Assembly (NCBI GenBank): GCA_018894105.1
Contig: CM032126.1
Coordinates: 28,866,391-28,930,390 of the forward strand
Length of the DNA stretch: 64,000 bases
Reading direction: 5' to 3'
Source: Jacaranda mimosifolia
Taxonomy: Eukaryota; Streptophyta; Magnoliopsida; Lamiales; Bignoniaceae
Shown: piece by piece, positions 50,351-62,051 of the stretch
Layout of the letters: each line of letters opens with the position of its first letter
Position numbering within the stretch: position 1 is the stretch's first letter
Translations under genes and position numbers: made by a program
The notes under the pieces: generated by a model
The model's input: only the letters and a program-made list of their open reading frames with translations
Told to the model about the DNA's origin: nothing
The model's database searches: none

Positions 50351-51569
50351 ACTAGTAGAGTTTGAAAGGCAATAATCAAGACAACACATAAAAGACTAAA
50401 AGGCGAGACACTTTTTAAATTATCTATCGATAGATTTAGAAATTTATAATAATAATAGTTTTATGTGGTTCTAAAAGATTAAGAACTTTTGAAATTATAA
50501 ACTTGTATTAGATTTGTGTTTTTATTAATGTCTCAAAAATGTAAGATTCGATTTCTTAGACGTAAAAAAATGTTTTCTACATTGGGTTGGGAACAGGTCA
50601 TGCCACCTAATAGGCACCTATGGCCTGGCTTACGTATGGCATCGCTTGGCTTTGTGTATTTAATAAAAAAATCAGATCAAGATTTAAAAAATAGTCTTTC
50701 TAATTAAATAGATTACACTTAAATTCTTTCGAAAGCGCACAAACCTAACAAATTGGCCAGTTCATTATTTTTTATATAATATTAAATAATTATTTTATAT
50801 TATATATATTAATAAGTAAATATAAATTTTCTTTTATTATTTAGTCAATATTTCATGAAACTGGATTGATTTACTTCTAAGCTCCATATTTATATAACTT
50901 TTACTTACATACAACTATTTTATATTTAAATCTTGACTTTCATAATTATGCACCTAGTATTTATCTTTTTGTCTATTGTCTATATACGTTTTTATATTTT
51001 GCATAACTTTCAAACCTATTAACTAACTAGGCATATTAATTTCTATTATAAATTTGAATCTATTAAAAGTTTAAATTAATTTGTGCAACGTCTAAGCCTA
51101 ATTGGGCTTAATAGAATATAGACTTCTAGATAAACTTTCAAACCAAAGCAAGACTTTTGGATTTATTATAAAAAGTTAGGCCGCTACCTTTAAAAAAAAA
51201 AATATCATGGATAATAGGACTAGGCTCAAACTTATTATTTGTATAACAAACTTGATCAATTTAAGTCAAAATCTAATTTTGCCTAGCCTATTTCCTTACA
51301 CATGTACTTTGCTATTGATATGAAAAGTTTAGGCTGATACTAACTTTTATAATTCTTTGAAAAATGTGGAAGATTAAAACTGAGTCGTCTAGGGTGTATA
51401 TATGTTAAAAAAAAGAAAAAGAAAAGGAGTAACCGTCACAACACTAATCGGGGATATAATGTGCGGTAAATTAAAAAAAAAAAAAAAAAAAGGGACCATC
51501 ACAACACTTATCATTAAAAAAATTTAAACAATCAATTGGTACATCTTTTCATAATTCATAATTCTCCAT
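50351..51569. other. AT-rich intergenic stretch, no gene seen
   Basis: A 63-codon ORF at 50516-50707 shows no known domain. Contains poly(A) runs near 51190 and 51475-51490. Confidence 0.45.
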
Positions 51570-51980
51570 GGAATGTTTGGTTATGTTTTGTAGGTGACCT
51601 TGATATATGTTTTGGGAAAATAAATTTTAAGTACCGAGGAATATGATGGATGTGTGTTTACGTTTTGGGAAATAGTTAAAAATTTGTTTTGGAGAGTGTT
51701 GGTATATTTTTATGCTTTGTGGGATATATTTTTCACTGTAGTGGTAAATAATTTTATTTTTTTATCTTTGGTTTTTGGAGTGAAAATGAAATTGAGTAAT
51801 TTTTTATTATAAAAATAATAATAAAATTAATATGACATACATATATATTCATATCTATGGAAAATGGGGAAGTTTTAGGGATAATGAAGGATAAAAAAAG
51901 GTGTTTGGAGAAATTTTATTTTAGAATTTTGGAGGAAAAAATAAATATATGTTTGCCAAAAACATAACCAAACACTCCCC
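51570..51980. mobile_element. MITE in the upstream region of the NLR gene
   Basis: The terminal inverted repeats GGAATGTTTGGTTATGTTTT and its partner (AAACATAACCAAACACTCCCC, read inverted) match at about 17 of 20 positions. Length is about 410 bases, AT-rich, no ORF. It ends about 350 bases before the NLR start codon. A TSD is not obvious. Confidence 0.7.
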
Positions 51981-52333
51981 CTAGAAAACGTAAAAGATCC
52001 AAACTAAGTCTAAATAATAGTTATTAAAATTAAGAGTATAGATAGTTAACTTTTATATGATTAATTAAATGAATAATTTTGATAATATTATGTAAGAGAC
52101 AATTTTTTTTTTCAATGTATAATTTTGGAACAAGTTGGAAGTTGGGAGACCAAATTTTAAATGACGGGGTCTTATTCGTTCTTTTGATAATTGATTATGA
52201 GTCTTGTTCAATAAATTATAGAATATATATTATAATTCATTTGTAGAGAATAATAACTTCTGAAAATAACTATATTTAGTTTTCAGCTTAGAGATATTTT
52301 CTTTAGAGAATATCAATACTGAAAGTCGAGAAG

Positions 52334-55138
52334 ATGGCAGAAGTTGCTGTTTCAGCTGTTATCAACAAGGCTGTTGACATCGCTGCAAATTTGATTGTGG
52401 AAGAGAGCTCTAGGCTGTATTGGTTGCCAGAAGACATCCGCTGGCTCGAACGACAAATGAGACACATGCAAGCTTACCTGGAGAATGCAGAAGCCAAGAA
52501 GGTCACCAATCCCAAGGTGTCAACCTTGATAAAAGACATTAGGGACCTTGCTCATGATGTGGAGGATATCTTTGATACTTTTTTCCCTCGAATCTTATCA
52601 CACAGGGCAAGTGGTCGTCTTAAGAGAACCATACACATTTTGGCCTATGGTCGCACTTGCAGCAAGTTTTCTAGGGAGATTGAGAAAATCAAAAGGAGAG
52701 TTCAAGGCATTGATGAGGACAGGAAGAACTATGGCGTTGAGGATACATCTAGCACAAGTGAAGATTCTAACGCAGTGGATCCTAGACCCGCTACACTTCA
52801 TTTTGATGATTCCATAGTCGTTGGATTTGATCGAGATATTGAAGAATTGAAGACTAAGCTGAAAGAGCATCAATTTGTGTCGATTGTCGGCATGCCAGGC
52901 CTAGGCAAGACAACTCTCGCGAAGAAAGTTTTCAAGGGTATAAGAGATGTTTTTGATTGTTCTGCTTCAGTTTCTGTTTCTCAACAACCAAATATAAAAA
53001 GCCTTCTACAAGATGTAGCAAAACAAGTGGGTCTTGAGAAGGAGAAACAAGAAGACAACTTGGAGGTCAACCTCTTTTCTTTTTTACAAGAAAAAAGGTA
53101 CATACTTTTCCTTGATGACATTTGGCATACCGAAACATGGGATAGTTTAAAAGTGTGCTTCCCCATTGATTCTGAGAGTGTTCATGCAAGTAGAATAATT
53201 ATTACTTCCCGGGATACTGGTGTAGGTAGATATATAGGTGGTGAAAACTCTTTACATCAATTGCATCCCTTTGATGACCAAACTAGTTGGGAGCTTTTCA
53301 CCAAATTGATCGTGCCTTCTTCTGGGGGTACTAGTAAAGAATTTGACCACTCAGAATTGGGTAAAATTGGCAAACGAATAGTAGAAAAATGTGGTGGTGT
53401 CCCATTAGCAATTGTGGTCACAGCAGGGATGTTACGGGAAAAGGGGATGACCGAATTTGGCTGGAATAAGATGCTGATGCGCATGGGTCAAGATTCTAGT
53501 GACAAGTGTTCCCAAATTTTAGGTTTGAGTTATATGGATTTACCCATTCCCCTAAAATCATGTTTTCTCTACTTTGGAAATTTTCCTGAGGACTATGGAT
53601 TTTCTGCATCAGAAGTGATAAGAATGTGGATGGCTGAGAAATTCATTCGAGGTGTTGGAGAATGGGAACCAGAGGATGTGGGAGAGGATTACATAAGTAA
53701 ACTAGATGCCAGAAATTTAATTCAGGTTGTTAAAAGAGAACATGATGGGAGAGTAAAGGAATTCTGCGTCCATGATCTTTTGCACAACCTTTGTGTAAAT
53801 ATGGGCAGAGAGATTGACTTTCTTGACACTATTGATCACCTAGAGGCTAGTTATGCTATGAAAGTCCGTCGACTTGCTGTCCACAGCTATAGTGCTGCTC
53901 GTAATGACACACTAAATTATAAGCTTCCCAAACTTCGGGCACTATTTCATTTCAAATTTGGGGAGAAAGTCCAAGTGAAGCACCTCAAAAATATGCTTAA
54001 CATGTTCAGATTGCTGCGGATGCTTATAATGGAAACTACTCTAAAATATCTATCTCTTCCAACTGAGATTGGGAGTTTGAGCTACTTAAGCTACATCCAG
54101 GTAAAATCAGATGATCATGTCGAAATACCTCTGAGTATTCAAAATCTAAAAGATTTGCAAACCTTGGATGTTCGAGGGTGCGAATTTCTAAAGCTTCCTA
54201 TTGGAATTTGGAAGATGAAACAACTAAGGCATATTTCTGTAGAGAAGTATACATCTGTTGGATATCATAAATGGGATCATTACCTGATGCGACTGTGGTG
54301 GCATCAAGTCGAAGTTCCCTTACCAAATGTCCATACGCTTGCTATGCCTATTGAAGATGGACTGGATCCGAGCATGTTGCTCAAATTTATCAATTTGAGG
54401 AAATTAGCATTGTGGAGTGTGACGCCTGAAGCGATGGAGTTATTATGTGGAGCGCGAGAGCCAATATCAAAGAAACTGGAGACCCTGCACTGTTGGTCAA
54501 TCGGTTGTCCCATAACTAGAAGATTGAACCTAGCAAAATACCGAATGCTTATGGAGTTGAAGATAAGTGGTGTGAATCTGAGAATGCCCCAACCTCTTGA
54601 GTTACCGCCCAGCCTCATCAAGCTTACACTTGACCGCACTCTGATGGCTGCGGACCCAATGGAAACATTAAAAAGACTTCCAAAACTAAAAGTCCTTAAA
54701 ATGAAATCTTCATCATACTTTGGAAGTAAAATGGATTGCTCAGGAGCTGATGCCTTTCCTCAACTAGAAGTTTTGCAACTTAGAGGATTGATGAATGTGG
54801 AGGAATTGGTAGAAGGCGAAGAGAAGGGAATGCCAAATCTCAGACAAATAATCATCCAGGACTGTGATAAACTTAGTATCGTTCCAGAACGATTTCAACG
54901 ATTACGGATATTGACAAACACATCACAGGATCAGATGCACAACTTGATTGAAACTGCACTGCTCTTGGCGCAGGTAACTTTCTACTTTGGCAACAAAATT
55001 AAATTTCAGTATGTTTCAAAAAGAATTGTCTGATTAATATCTTTTATTACAAATCTATATGTTTTTCGCTTTAAAATCCCACAAATTTTTAATCGGTACC
55101 AAATATTTGTGCAGATTGTCACACTGAACGCCAGCTGA
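52334..55138 (+). CDS. CC-NB-LRR disease resistance protein (Rx/RPP13-like class)
   Basis: An intracellular immune receptor that senses pathogen effectors and triggers defence through its nucleotide-binding switch. Residues 1-130 are an Rx-type coiled coil with the EDVID-like motif (DLAHDVEDIFDTF, 71-83). The NB-ARC domain spans about 160-480: P-loop GMPGLGKTT at 186-194, kinase-2 ILFLDDIW at 257-264, RNBS-B SRIIITSR at 286-293, GLPL as CGGVPLA at 353-359, RNBS-D CFLYFGNFPED at 410-420, and VHD (CVHDLLHN, 478-485) where MHD is usual. Degenerate leucine-rich repeats follow to about 880. The open frame runs to TGA at 55031-55033 (899 codons). A donor at 54974 and an acceptor at 55113-55114 would instead join seven codons ending at TGA 55136-55138 (887 codons). 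The first ATG was chosen because MAEVAVSAVI fits the family start. No frameshift; probably functional. Confidence 0.93.
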
Positions 55139-55759
55139 TGAAGTGAATGCGTAATCTAGTTTGGAACTTGCTCTTTGTATATGATTGTATCTCAATGGAG
55201 ATTGCTTCCTTTGCGTTTTCATCGTAAACTGAAAACTTCATGTGTACTGTTTTGCTTAAAGTGTTGCTTCAATATTATAATTTGCCATCAATTTAAGTTT
55301 TCCATAAAAAAAAGTGGCTTCACTCTTGCTACACTTGATATTCTTATGCGGACCATCCGAAACTTGCTTATGTAATGTCTTTACGCATTAACTTCTCACA
55401 TTAAAAACTTACACCCCAAATATTTGTCCATTCACTCTACAAAAAATATAGGCACATTAAATTTGAAAATTTTGTGCCGCAACATGATAATATCGTAAAT
55501 TATTAGTTAATATTTTACAAGTTTTTGATCATCTCCTACTTATTAGCATGGGCTCTCAAGTATATATATCAAATTAGCTGCCAAGTGTGTAATGATTTCA
55601 ACACTGACAAGAATTTAACTGAAATTATTACAGTTCATAATTTTTATAATATTACCGGTCCATATATATCATCACAAATTTTTGAATCTTGAACTAAAAT
55701 AGTAATAATAGAAACTTAAGCAATAATTTCGACAAAATAAGTTTTAAATTAAGGAATTG
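55139..55759. other. NLR 3' untranslated and flanking sequence
   Basis: AT-rich, with AATATTATAATT-type possible poly(A) signals near 55270. No further gene seen. Confidence 0.4.
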
Positions 55760-56442
55760 GCATGATTAAAATTTAAATTAAACTAATTAGGAGTTAAACA
55801 TAATTGTGGGAGTTGATGAGCTAAAAATTTAACAAAATAAAGACCTAATTGTCTATTCCCAAATATATGGGGTTGCCAAGAGGATTCATAGGGTCAATTG
55901 AAATCTTTGGACAAAAATAAAGCACCAGAAGCTCAAAGGGTTCAATTGAGAGGCAACAGAAAGTACTGGGGCAATCTAGAGTTTTCGAGAGTAGTTTTAT
56001 GTAAAAGATTTCAGTACGCATCATTTGTTCAAATTTTAATTCATGTACCCTGAAGCCACCCAAGCTACGAAAGGTCGAAAATTAAAATATAAATATTAAC
56101 ACCATAGATAGATTCTAACTATCACAAGGAGCAAAACCATATAAAACCAATGGAAAACAAAAAATCTATCAGAATTTGACATGATGATGATGATGAGGCC
56201 GAGGGTGGAGGCTGCAGGTTAGTAGCTTATCGTGGCGGAAATAACAAATTGACTTAGAAGAAAGCTTCTCGGCATGGAGGCGAACATTTTGATAGTCTCA
56301 ATTGCATCGAACGATGGCCGATGGGGAAGAAACAAAGGTGGTGGTTGGCGGCGGTGAAGGGATAGTTTAACGGCCAATTGGTCGGCTGCCGGAAGCGTAC
56401 TGATAAATTGGCAGGGGAGTTTCGCCCTTCTCGTCGGTGCAA
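55760..56442 (+). mobile_element. Degraded LTR fragment between the NLR gene and the duplication
   Basis: It has the style of the ~3 kb LTR family read in the plus direction: alternating 'GGGGTCAATTGAAA', 'GACCTAATTG' and 'CAATTGAG' phrases, then a GC-richer part (56190-56440) with CGGCGGTGAAGG and GCTGCCGGAAG words. No termini are preserved; the right side is cut by the duplicated block. Assignment is tentative. Confidence 0.35.
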
Positions 56443-57949
56443 ATCATGAATTGATTTGCATTGCATACCCACTTCATCAGCCGGAAGCATTAGGTAACAA
56501 TTTTATACTTTTCCCACATGAGAATTAAGATTCAATCTCAGTAGCAACGAATATGTAGATTTTTTTTAATGAATATGTGGGCATAAGTATAATTACTTTT
56601 GTTTATGAAAGTTTTGAAATTCTGGTGCGCCATTAGAGGCCAACACAAACCCAGCACTTACTATTTTAGGTGACATTCTATTTTCGTTCATTGACTAGCA
56701 TAGTTTTACAATTATTTCTTGAGCAAAGACGAAAACTTCGAAATTATTTATAAACAACCACACTATATCAATACAAATATATTGTATTCTTTCTTTCTCT
56801 TCAGAAAAAAATAAATAAATAAATAAAACGTTTTATTTGTTTCTCTTAAAAAAAAATCTAAAAAAATCGTTACATAACACAACTCAGTTGTTAGATTCCC
56901 ATAAATAGTGGTCCCTATATATGATTTTGGACAATTCACATCTCTTGAGCTAATTTTTAGAGCGAGCTAGGCCTAGGATTCATTTGTTGATATGGTATTA
57001 GAGCCATTCATTTCTTGATATTGGGCCACCCATTCATATTATTTCACGCTCCAAAAATCCCATCCATTATGACTGGGTGTGTTGGATTCCCACATCAGTT
57101 AAATAAATAAGTAGTAATTTTTATATATAGTTTTGGATAATTCTTATATCTTGAGCTACTTTTTAGGTTGAGTTAGACCCAAAATTCATTTTTTGACATC
57201 ACTTACTAGAAATTAGCCTCCCCATCTATGTGACCTTCACAATAAATTGGAAGCTTTGAAAAAAGATCAAAAAATAAGTAAATTTTATATTTATATATGC
57301 GTTTATATTCTCATTATTAATTACATGAATATTTGTATAGGAGACTACAATCAAAAGATCTATATTTTTATCATTTTATGGTTGTAATTGCTTAATTAAA
57401 ACGTTCTAAAGCACCAAGAGACTTCTATTATTTAAAAAGTATCATACATATTATCAAAACTAATCATATATACACATTAATACTAAAAGTTATGCAAAAG
57501 CTCATGTAACGTAAATGATACAATAGTACTCAAATAATTAAAGTTATATTGACACTCATATTTAATTTATATAATTGCATAAGTTATGATTGTGGGACTC
57601 CATTGAATAAATACATCAATTATGCATAAACTTAGCGTATGCGTTACCGGTTTGAGAAATTTTGACATTTAATTTTATAAACTGTTAATTTTTCTAAAAG
57701 AATAGATGAGATACTTAACCACAAATAGATGATCATAGGAATTGTACTTTTAATAGCACTAAAAGAAAGTTTTTTTCATTTTTCTTTGTAATATTTTTCA
57801 AAATGTTTGATGTTACAATTAAACCTCTATTAAATTATATCTATCATTAGTTTAGAGTTGTTAAGAAATTTAAAGAAACTACCTACTTGATATTGTTTTC
57901 TCTGTATGGTAAGGGAAGCTCGGTATTACTTGCAATTTATTTTTATTGA
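56443..57949 (+). repeat. 1.5-kb direct duplication, right copy (downstream of the NLR gene)
   Basis: Matches 47510-49011 throughout, with a few small insertions and deletions. The homology stops abruptly on both sides. Confidence 0.92.
56889..57188 (+). mobile_element. TRIM-like miniature LTR element, right copy
   Basis: LTR-like repeats at 56889-56982 (TGTTAGATTCCC...GGATTCA) and 57080-57188 (TGTTGGATTCCC...AAATTCA). A primer-binding-like TGGTATTAGAGC lies at 56993-57004, one base different from the usual TGGTATCAGAGC. Total about 300 bp, no coding capacity, as in TRIMs. The first repeat lacks the ACATCAGTT part present in the second. Confidence 0.65.
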
Positions 57950-58623
57950 TTTTGCCTTGAAATTTGGAGCTAAATAGATGAGAACCGAAAAAAATGGGGC
58001 GAAACGGAGCAAAGCAGTCAAAATGGGTGACGAAGCACACCCCGGCGCACATCAGCAGGACGATGCGCACTGGGCGACACGGGCAGGAGAAACACGCCTC
58101 GCTCGCCCGGGTGCTAGGTTGCCGCGCTCGAGCGCGCGACATGCGCCTGAGCGCAAATGTTCCGCACCAGGGTTTTTCAGCACTTTCTCGGCCAATGCAG
58201 CAACTTGGGTGTGCCAGGGCGCAAGTCATGCGCGCGGCACAAGCCAAATGGGCCTAGGACTCTACATCGTGGGTATAAATTGCAATTTTCTTCTGGGATA
58301 ATTTATCACAGACATAACATGAGAGTTTCTAGACTGCTTTTGAGTTAGTTTCTCAAGACGGAGTTTAGAATGAGTGTGTTAGGTGTTTTTCATGAGATTT
58401 GTAGGATTCAAGTTTGTACTTGTTACTAGATTTGAGATCAATAAATTTCTTTTCTTTGTCGGGTGGATTAAGCACATCAACGAACCATGTTAAATTTGTT
58501 GTCAGTTTTTATTAAATTATTTTATTATTATTTTATAATTTTAACAATAGATCCTTATTTAGGCGCGCATGAGGTACACTAATGCCCATAAAGGGGGTTT
58601 TTTTTGCCTAATTTTAAAAATAA
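57950..58623 (+). mobile_element. GC-rich LTR-like fragment with TATA box
   Basis: Bases 57980-58260 are very GC-rich compared with everything around and rich in CGCG/GCGC words. They are followed by a TATA box (TATAAAT at 58274-58280) and, about 160 bases later, an AATAAATTTC poly(A)-like signal. This layout (GC-rich U3, TATA, R, poly(A)) suggests part of a gypsy-type LTR. ORFs on both strands here (57978-58301 plus, 57879-58247 minus) overlap each other and have no domain. No clean ends were found. Confidence 0.45.
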
Positions 58624-58628
58624 CAGGT

Positions 58629-61325
58629 TGTAACACCCCCTGAATTTGAAATTTTTGAAAAATAAGGATTTAGAATTCAAGATATTGATTGGTTGAATTT
58701 TAGGACTCGAAAAATAATAAAAAGGACTTAATTGCAAGAATTTTGAAAGCTTTGGGGGTAAGTTTGCAATTTTTAAAAATTGGATTGGATCATTTTAAAA
58801 AGTCTTGGGGGTTTGCATGGAATGATTTCTTGGTCAAAGGTGCCAAAATAGGGCACTAACTAAGTTTAGGGTCGAAGTGAAAAATTTGGAAAACTTGGTG
58901 GACTTGACTGCAAGCTGGGAGAAAGATTTGGGGTTGAAAATGCAATTTCCAAAAGATTACATTTTAAATAGTTGGTCAACTCTCCGTTCTTCATTTTCTT
59001 CTCCACCATGCACCGATTCTTTCCCTCCCACCAGCGACGGAAACACCTCAAATTATATACCAAATTGTTCCTCTCTTCGTGTAAAACACAACGGCGCCGA
59101 TTTCTTGCACAAGCCACTGGTGGAATGGTCGAAAAAAGGCCTGAAAGTCTTGGCCACGGCAGAGCTCGATGGCGCGGCATCTCTAGTTGCAGAAGCTAAA
59201 ATCTGGGTGGCGGGTTTTGAGCCCTCAGCTCAAGGAACATTTTGGTATACTGGGCTTTGCATTTATACCACTAACGATGGTGAAATTGAAGAAACACTGC
59301 GACGGCGAAGGTGGTGGCGCTAGGAGATAGGAGTTGAAATTGGAGGTCAATCCGGCGGAGAAAGCTGAAATTGAGGTAGGTGTTGGGTTTATTAAGCTGA
59401 AACGCTCCTTTTGGTGGTGTTAGTAACTATTTCTATCGGCGGCGGATGGCGGAACTCCGGAGACTTCCGAACGAAATCCTCAACTTGTCACGGTGATCAT
59501 GGCGATGTTCTTAGTTCATGATTTCGAGGCTTCAATAATCAGATTGTGGGTAAAGGAGTTGGATAGGAATATGTATACGTGTGTTGTACCATAACTCCCA
59601 TAAACATCGTATAATAAAGTATTAATACATGGTTGATATATATGTTCCCATTCATGGATTATGGTGTAGCTTAGTGAGCCCAAATTGGTATTATTATATC
59701 ATAAGTTTGGAATAATTGAGTTAATTAAGTTATTAAACTTTGATTTTATGAATTTGAAACCTAAGTGATGGTGATTAGGTTATTTAAGGTAATATGAAAC
59801 TGAAATTCAGAACATGCATGTGCTGTTATAAGCCTAGCGAACTAGGATTGTATTATTTTATGATAATCTTGGGATTTACCAAGTTAATTGGAAGAGAAAA
59901 CCCTAATTTTGTGAATTTGGGACATAAATAGCAATAATTAGGTTATTAAGCTAATTGGCATATTATTGTTGATTTAGGATATGATACAAGGTTAATTATA
60001 TGAATAAGGACTGGATTATGCCTTATGTTAGTAGCGTGTTAATATTGGAGAATAGCTCTCGATTTTAGAACAGTTAATAATAAGATTGTAATTATTGAAG
60101 GTTATCGAGGTTGAATAAAGATTTAATTGTTAATTTATTCCTTTGGTTAGGTGACGAATGAGTAGGTCCCACAAACCAGTAGACTGTTGTTTGTGGCTGA
60201 CTTTTCTGAGATTTTGGAGGTGAAGGTCTGCCAACCTGGCACTTCTTTCAATTATCTGTTATTGGGATAGAACCTTGTGAGGGTTTTCTGTTTCTGTACC
60301 GAACTAAATTATGTTTATTGAAATCTGTGAATTTGTTCAAAATCTGCTTGTTGTCTGATAATTGACATGTATACCCCTGTGAGGGTTATCCTTTTGATTG
60401 ATTCTGTTATCTGTTCATTCTGGCGCCCAAAACCTTCGATTGTTATTTGTATATGTCCGTACTATTATCTGTTCAATCTGTTATCTGTACGATCCGATAT
60501 GTTGATCCCACATGTTAAGCTCGGGACGATCCGTTATGTTGATCCTAGCTATTAAGCTTAGGATGATCCGATAAGTTGTTCCCAGCTATGAAGCAAGACG
60601 TGCTGTTATGTTCGGAATGATAGAAATAAGGGATTGATGTGATTGTTTTGATATGATTTGTTGGATTTCATCGATTGACCTAATTTTATTATTTGATTGA
60701 TTTTTGATTGATCGATTGTTTCTTGACTGCATGTCCGTATTCTGATATATTTCTGCCTGACTGTTGATTTATGGTCTATTGAGTTGATCCTTCCTCAACA
60801 GATCCCTTCTGCTTATGCTTACAGTTATCCCGCACTAAGACCTTTGGACTTAACCCCCCATTTATCTTTGATTCTCTCATACAAAGATTAAGTGAATAAT
60901 TTGGACTCCAAGCTGGACATAAATATATTTTGTAATATATCAGATGTTGAATGTATATATGGAAATCATCTTATTGCTAAGTTTGGACTCAAGATGTCGT
61001 GATATGTTATGTTGATGTGGATGACTTAAGGAATGTAAATGTTTTGTTTAATGTATACAATGAATTATGGCATGCACTTAATGGTTCATCGAGTATGTTA
61101 AGTTTGAAATTCCGTTGCTTATGTTAAGATTGAATTTGAGATTTTGTGGTATGTATTCAGTATATGTGTTGTATGTTATAGGTTTATTTAAGTTGAAATC
61201 CGCTGCTATTTCTGATAAGCTTGAAATGTTTGATTATTGGCTTATTGATTTGTATTTTGGGTTCACTTTAAGATTGAACTGAAGGGTGCCTCAGCTTAGG
61301 TACTATCCTGAGTGGGGGTGTTACA
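58629..61325 (+). mobile_element. Solo LTR of the ~3 kb family, TSD CAGGT/CAAGT
   Basis: Starts TGTAACACCCCC and ends GGGGGTGTTACA. The flanks CAGGT (58624-58628) and CAAGT (61326-61330) are a 5-bp TSD with one mismatch. The start matches the minus-strand start of the LTRs at 29042-39223 (TGTAACAC.CCT.AATTTGAAATTT). TATACCCCTGTGAGGGTTAT near 60369 matches the reverse complement of their AACCCTTATAGGGGTATAC blocks. So it belongs to the same family, here on the plus strand. The 148-codon ORF at 58877-59323 has no known domain. Confidence 0.85.
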
Positions 61326-61424
61326 CAAGTAGTTTTTTTAACCTTTTTTTTTTTCCACATGGGGTAAATCACTATAACCGTATTTCATAGGGGGGTTAAA
61401 TTAAATTTTCCCAATAAAAAACCC

Positions 61425-61953
61425 ATAAGCAGTGGCAAGTTAATTTATCATGGGAATTGCACATTTAAATACGGGCTTTTGGTATTCATAGAGTTTGAGT
61501 ATTTATTATCACTCCAACCAAACGAATGATAGTGTCGGGATAAAAAGACTATGTATCTCACCTTATCATTTCAAGCAAACTAGCTCAGTGTATAAAGTTT
61601 CAAACATAACGTGGTTTCTTTTGCACGTTTATGTGGAATAAAGTGATAGGTATACAAGTACAATAGTATGCTTATCCTTATTGCTACAAAACTTTTTATT
61701 ATCATTTATTAGTATTACTATTAAGATGACTTATTTATTATTATTAGTGATTTTAACATAATATATGTATTGTATGATAAAACTTTTATAGTATTAAATA
61801 GATAAAGTATTTATTTATATTTTTTTATATAATACTACAATCTTTTCTAATTTAATGTACTTATTTGAACTTTGAAATAAATGAAAAGGAAAATTCATGA
61901 TAAAGTGGTAGTGAAGTCATACCGCCATAGAGTGGCAGTAATATACTATAAAT
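61425..61953. repeat. Dispersed repeat, right-hand part (like 16765-17295)
   Basis: Begins inside the MITE (GCAAGTTAATTTATCATG) and runs through TAAAGTGGTAGTGAAGTCATACCGCC to ATATACTATAAAT, as in copy 1. The first half of the MITE is missing. Confidence 0.75.
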
Positions 61954-62051
61954 TCATAACATACATATTACTAAAATATAAAATGCATGAAGCATTTGAG
62001 GCACAACGTAGTCAAATATAATCATATGTAACCTAAAGTAGAAACTTAGTA

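Noticed and set aside
52548..54639. Several ORFs overlapping the NLR gene in other frames
   Set aside because: They are shadows of the long NLR frame.
57879..58348. Overlapping ORFs on both strands in the GC-rich island
   Set aside because: GC-rich sequence has few stop codons; the readings have no domain and the region has LTR signals.
58877..59323. 148-codon ORF
   Set aside because: It lies inside a solo LTR with TSD, and has no recognisable domain.
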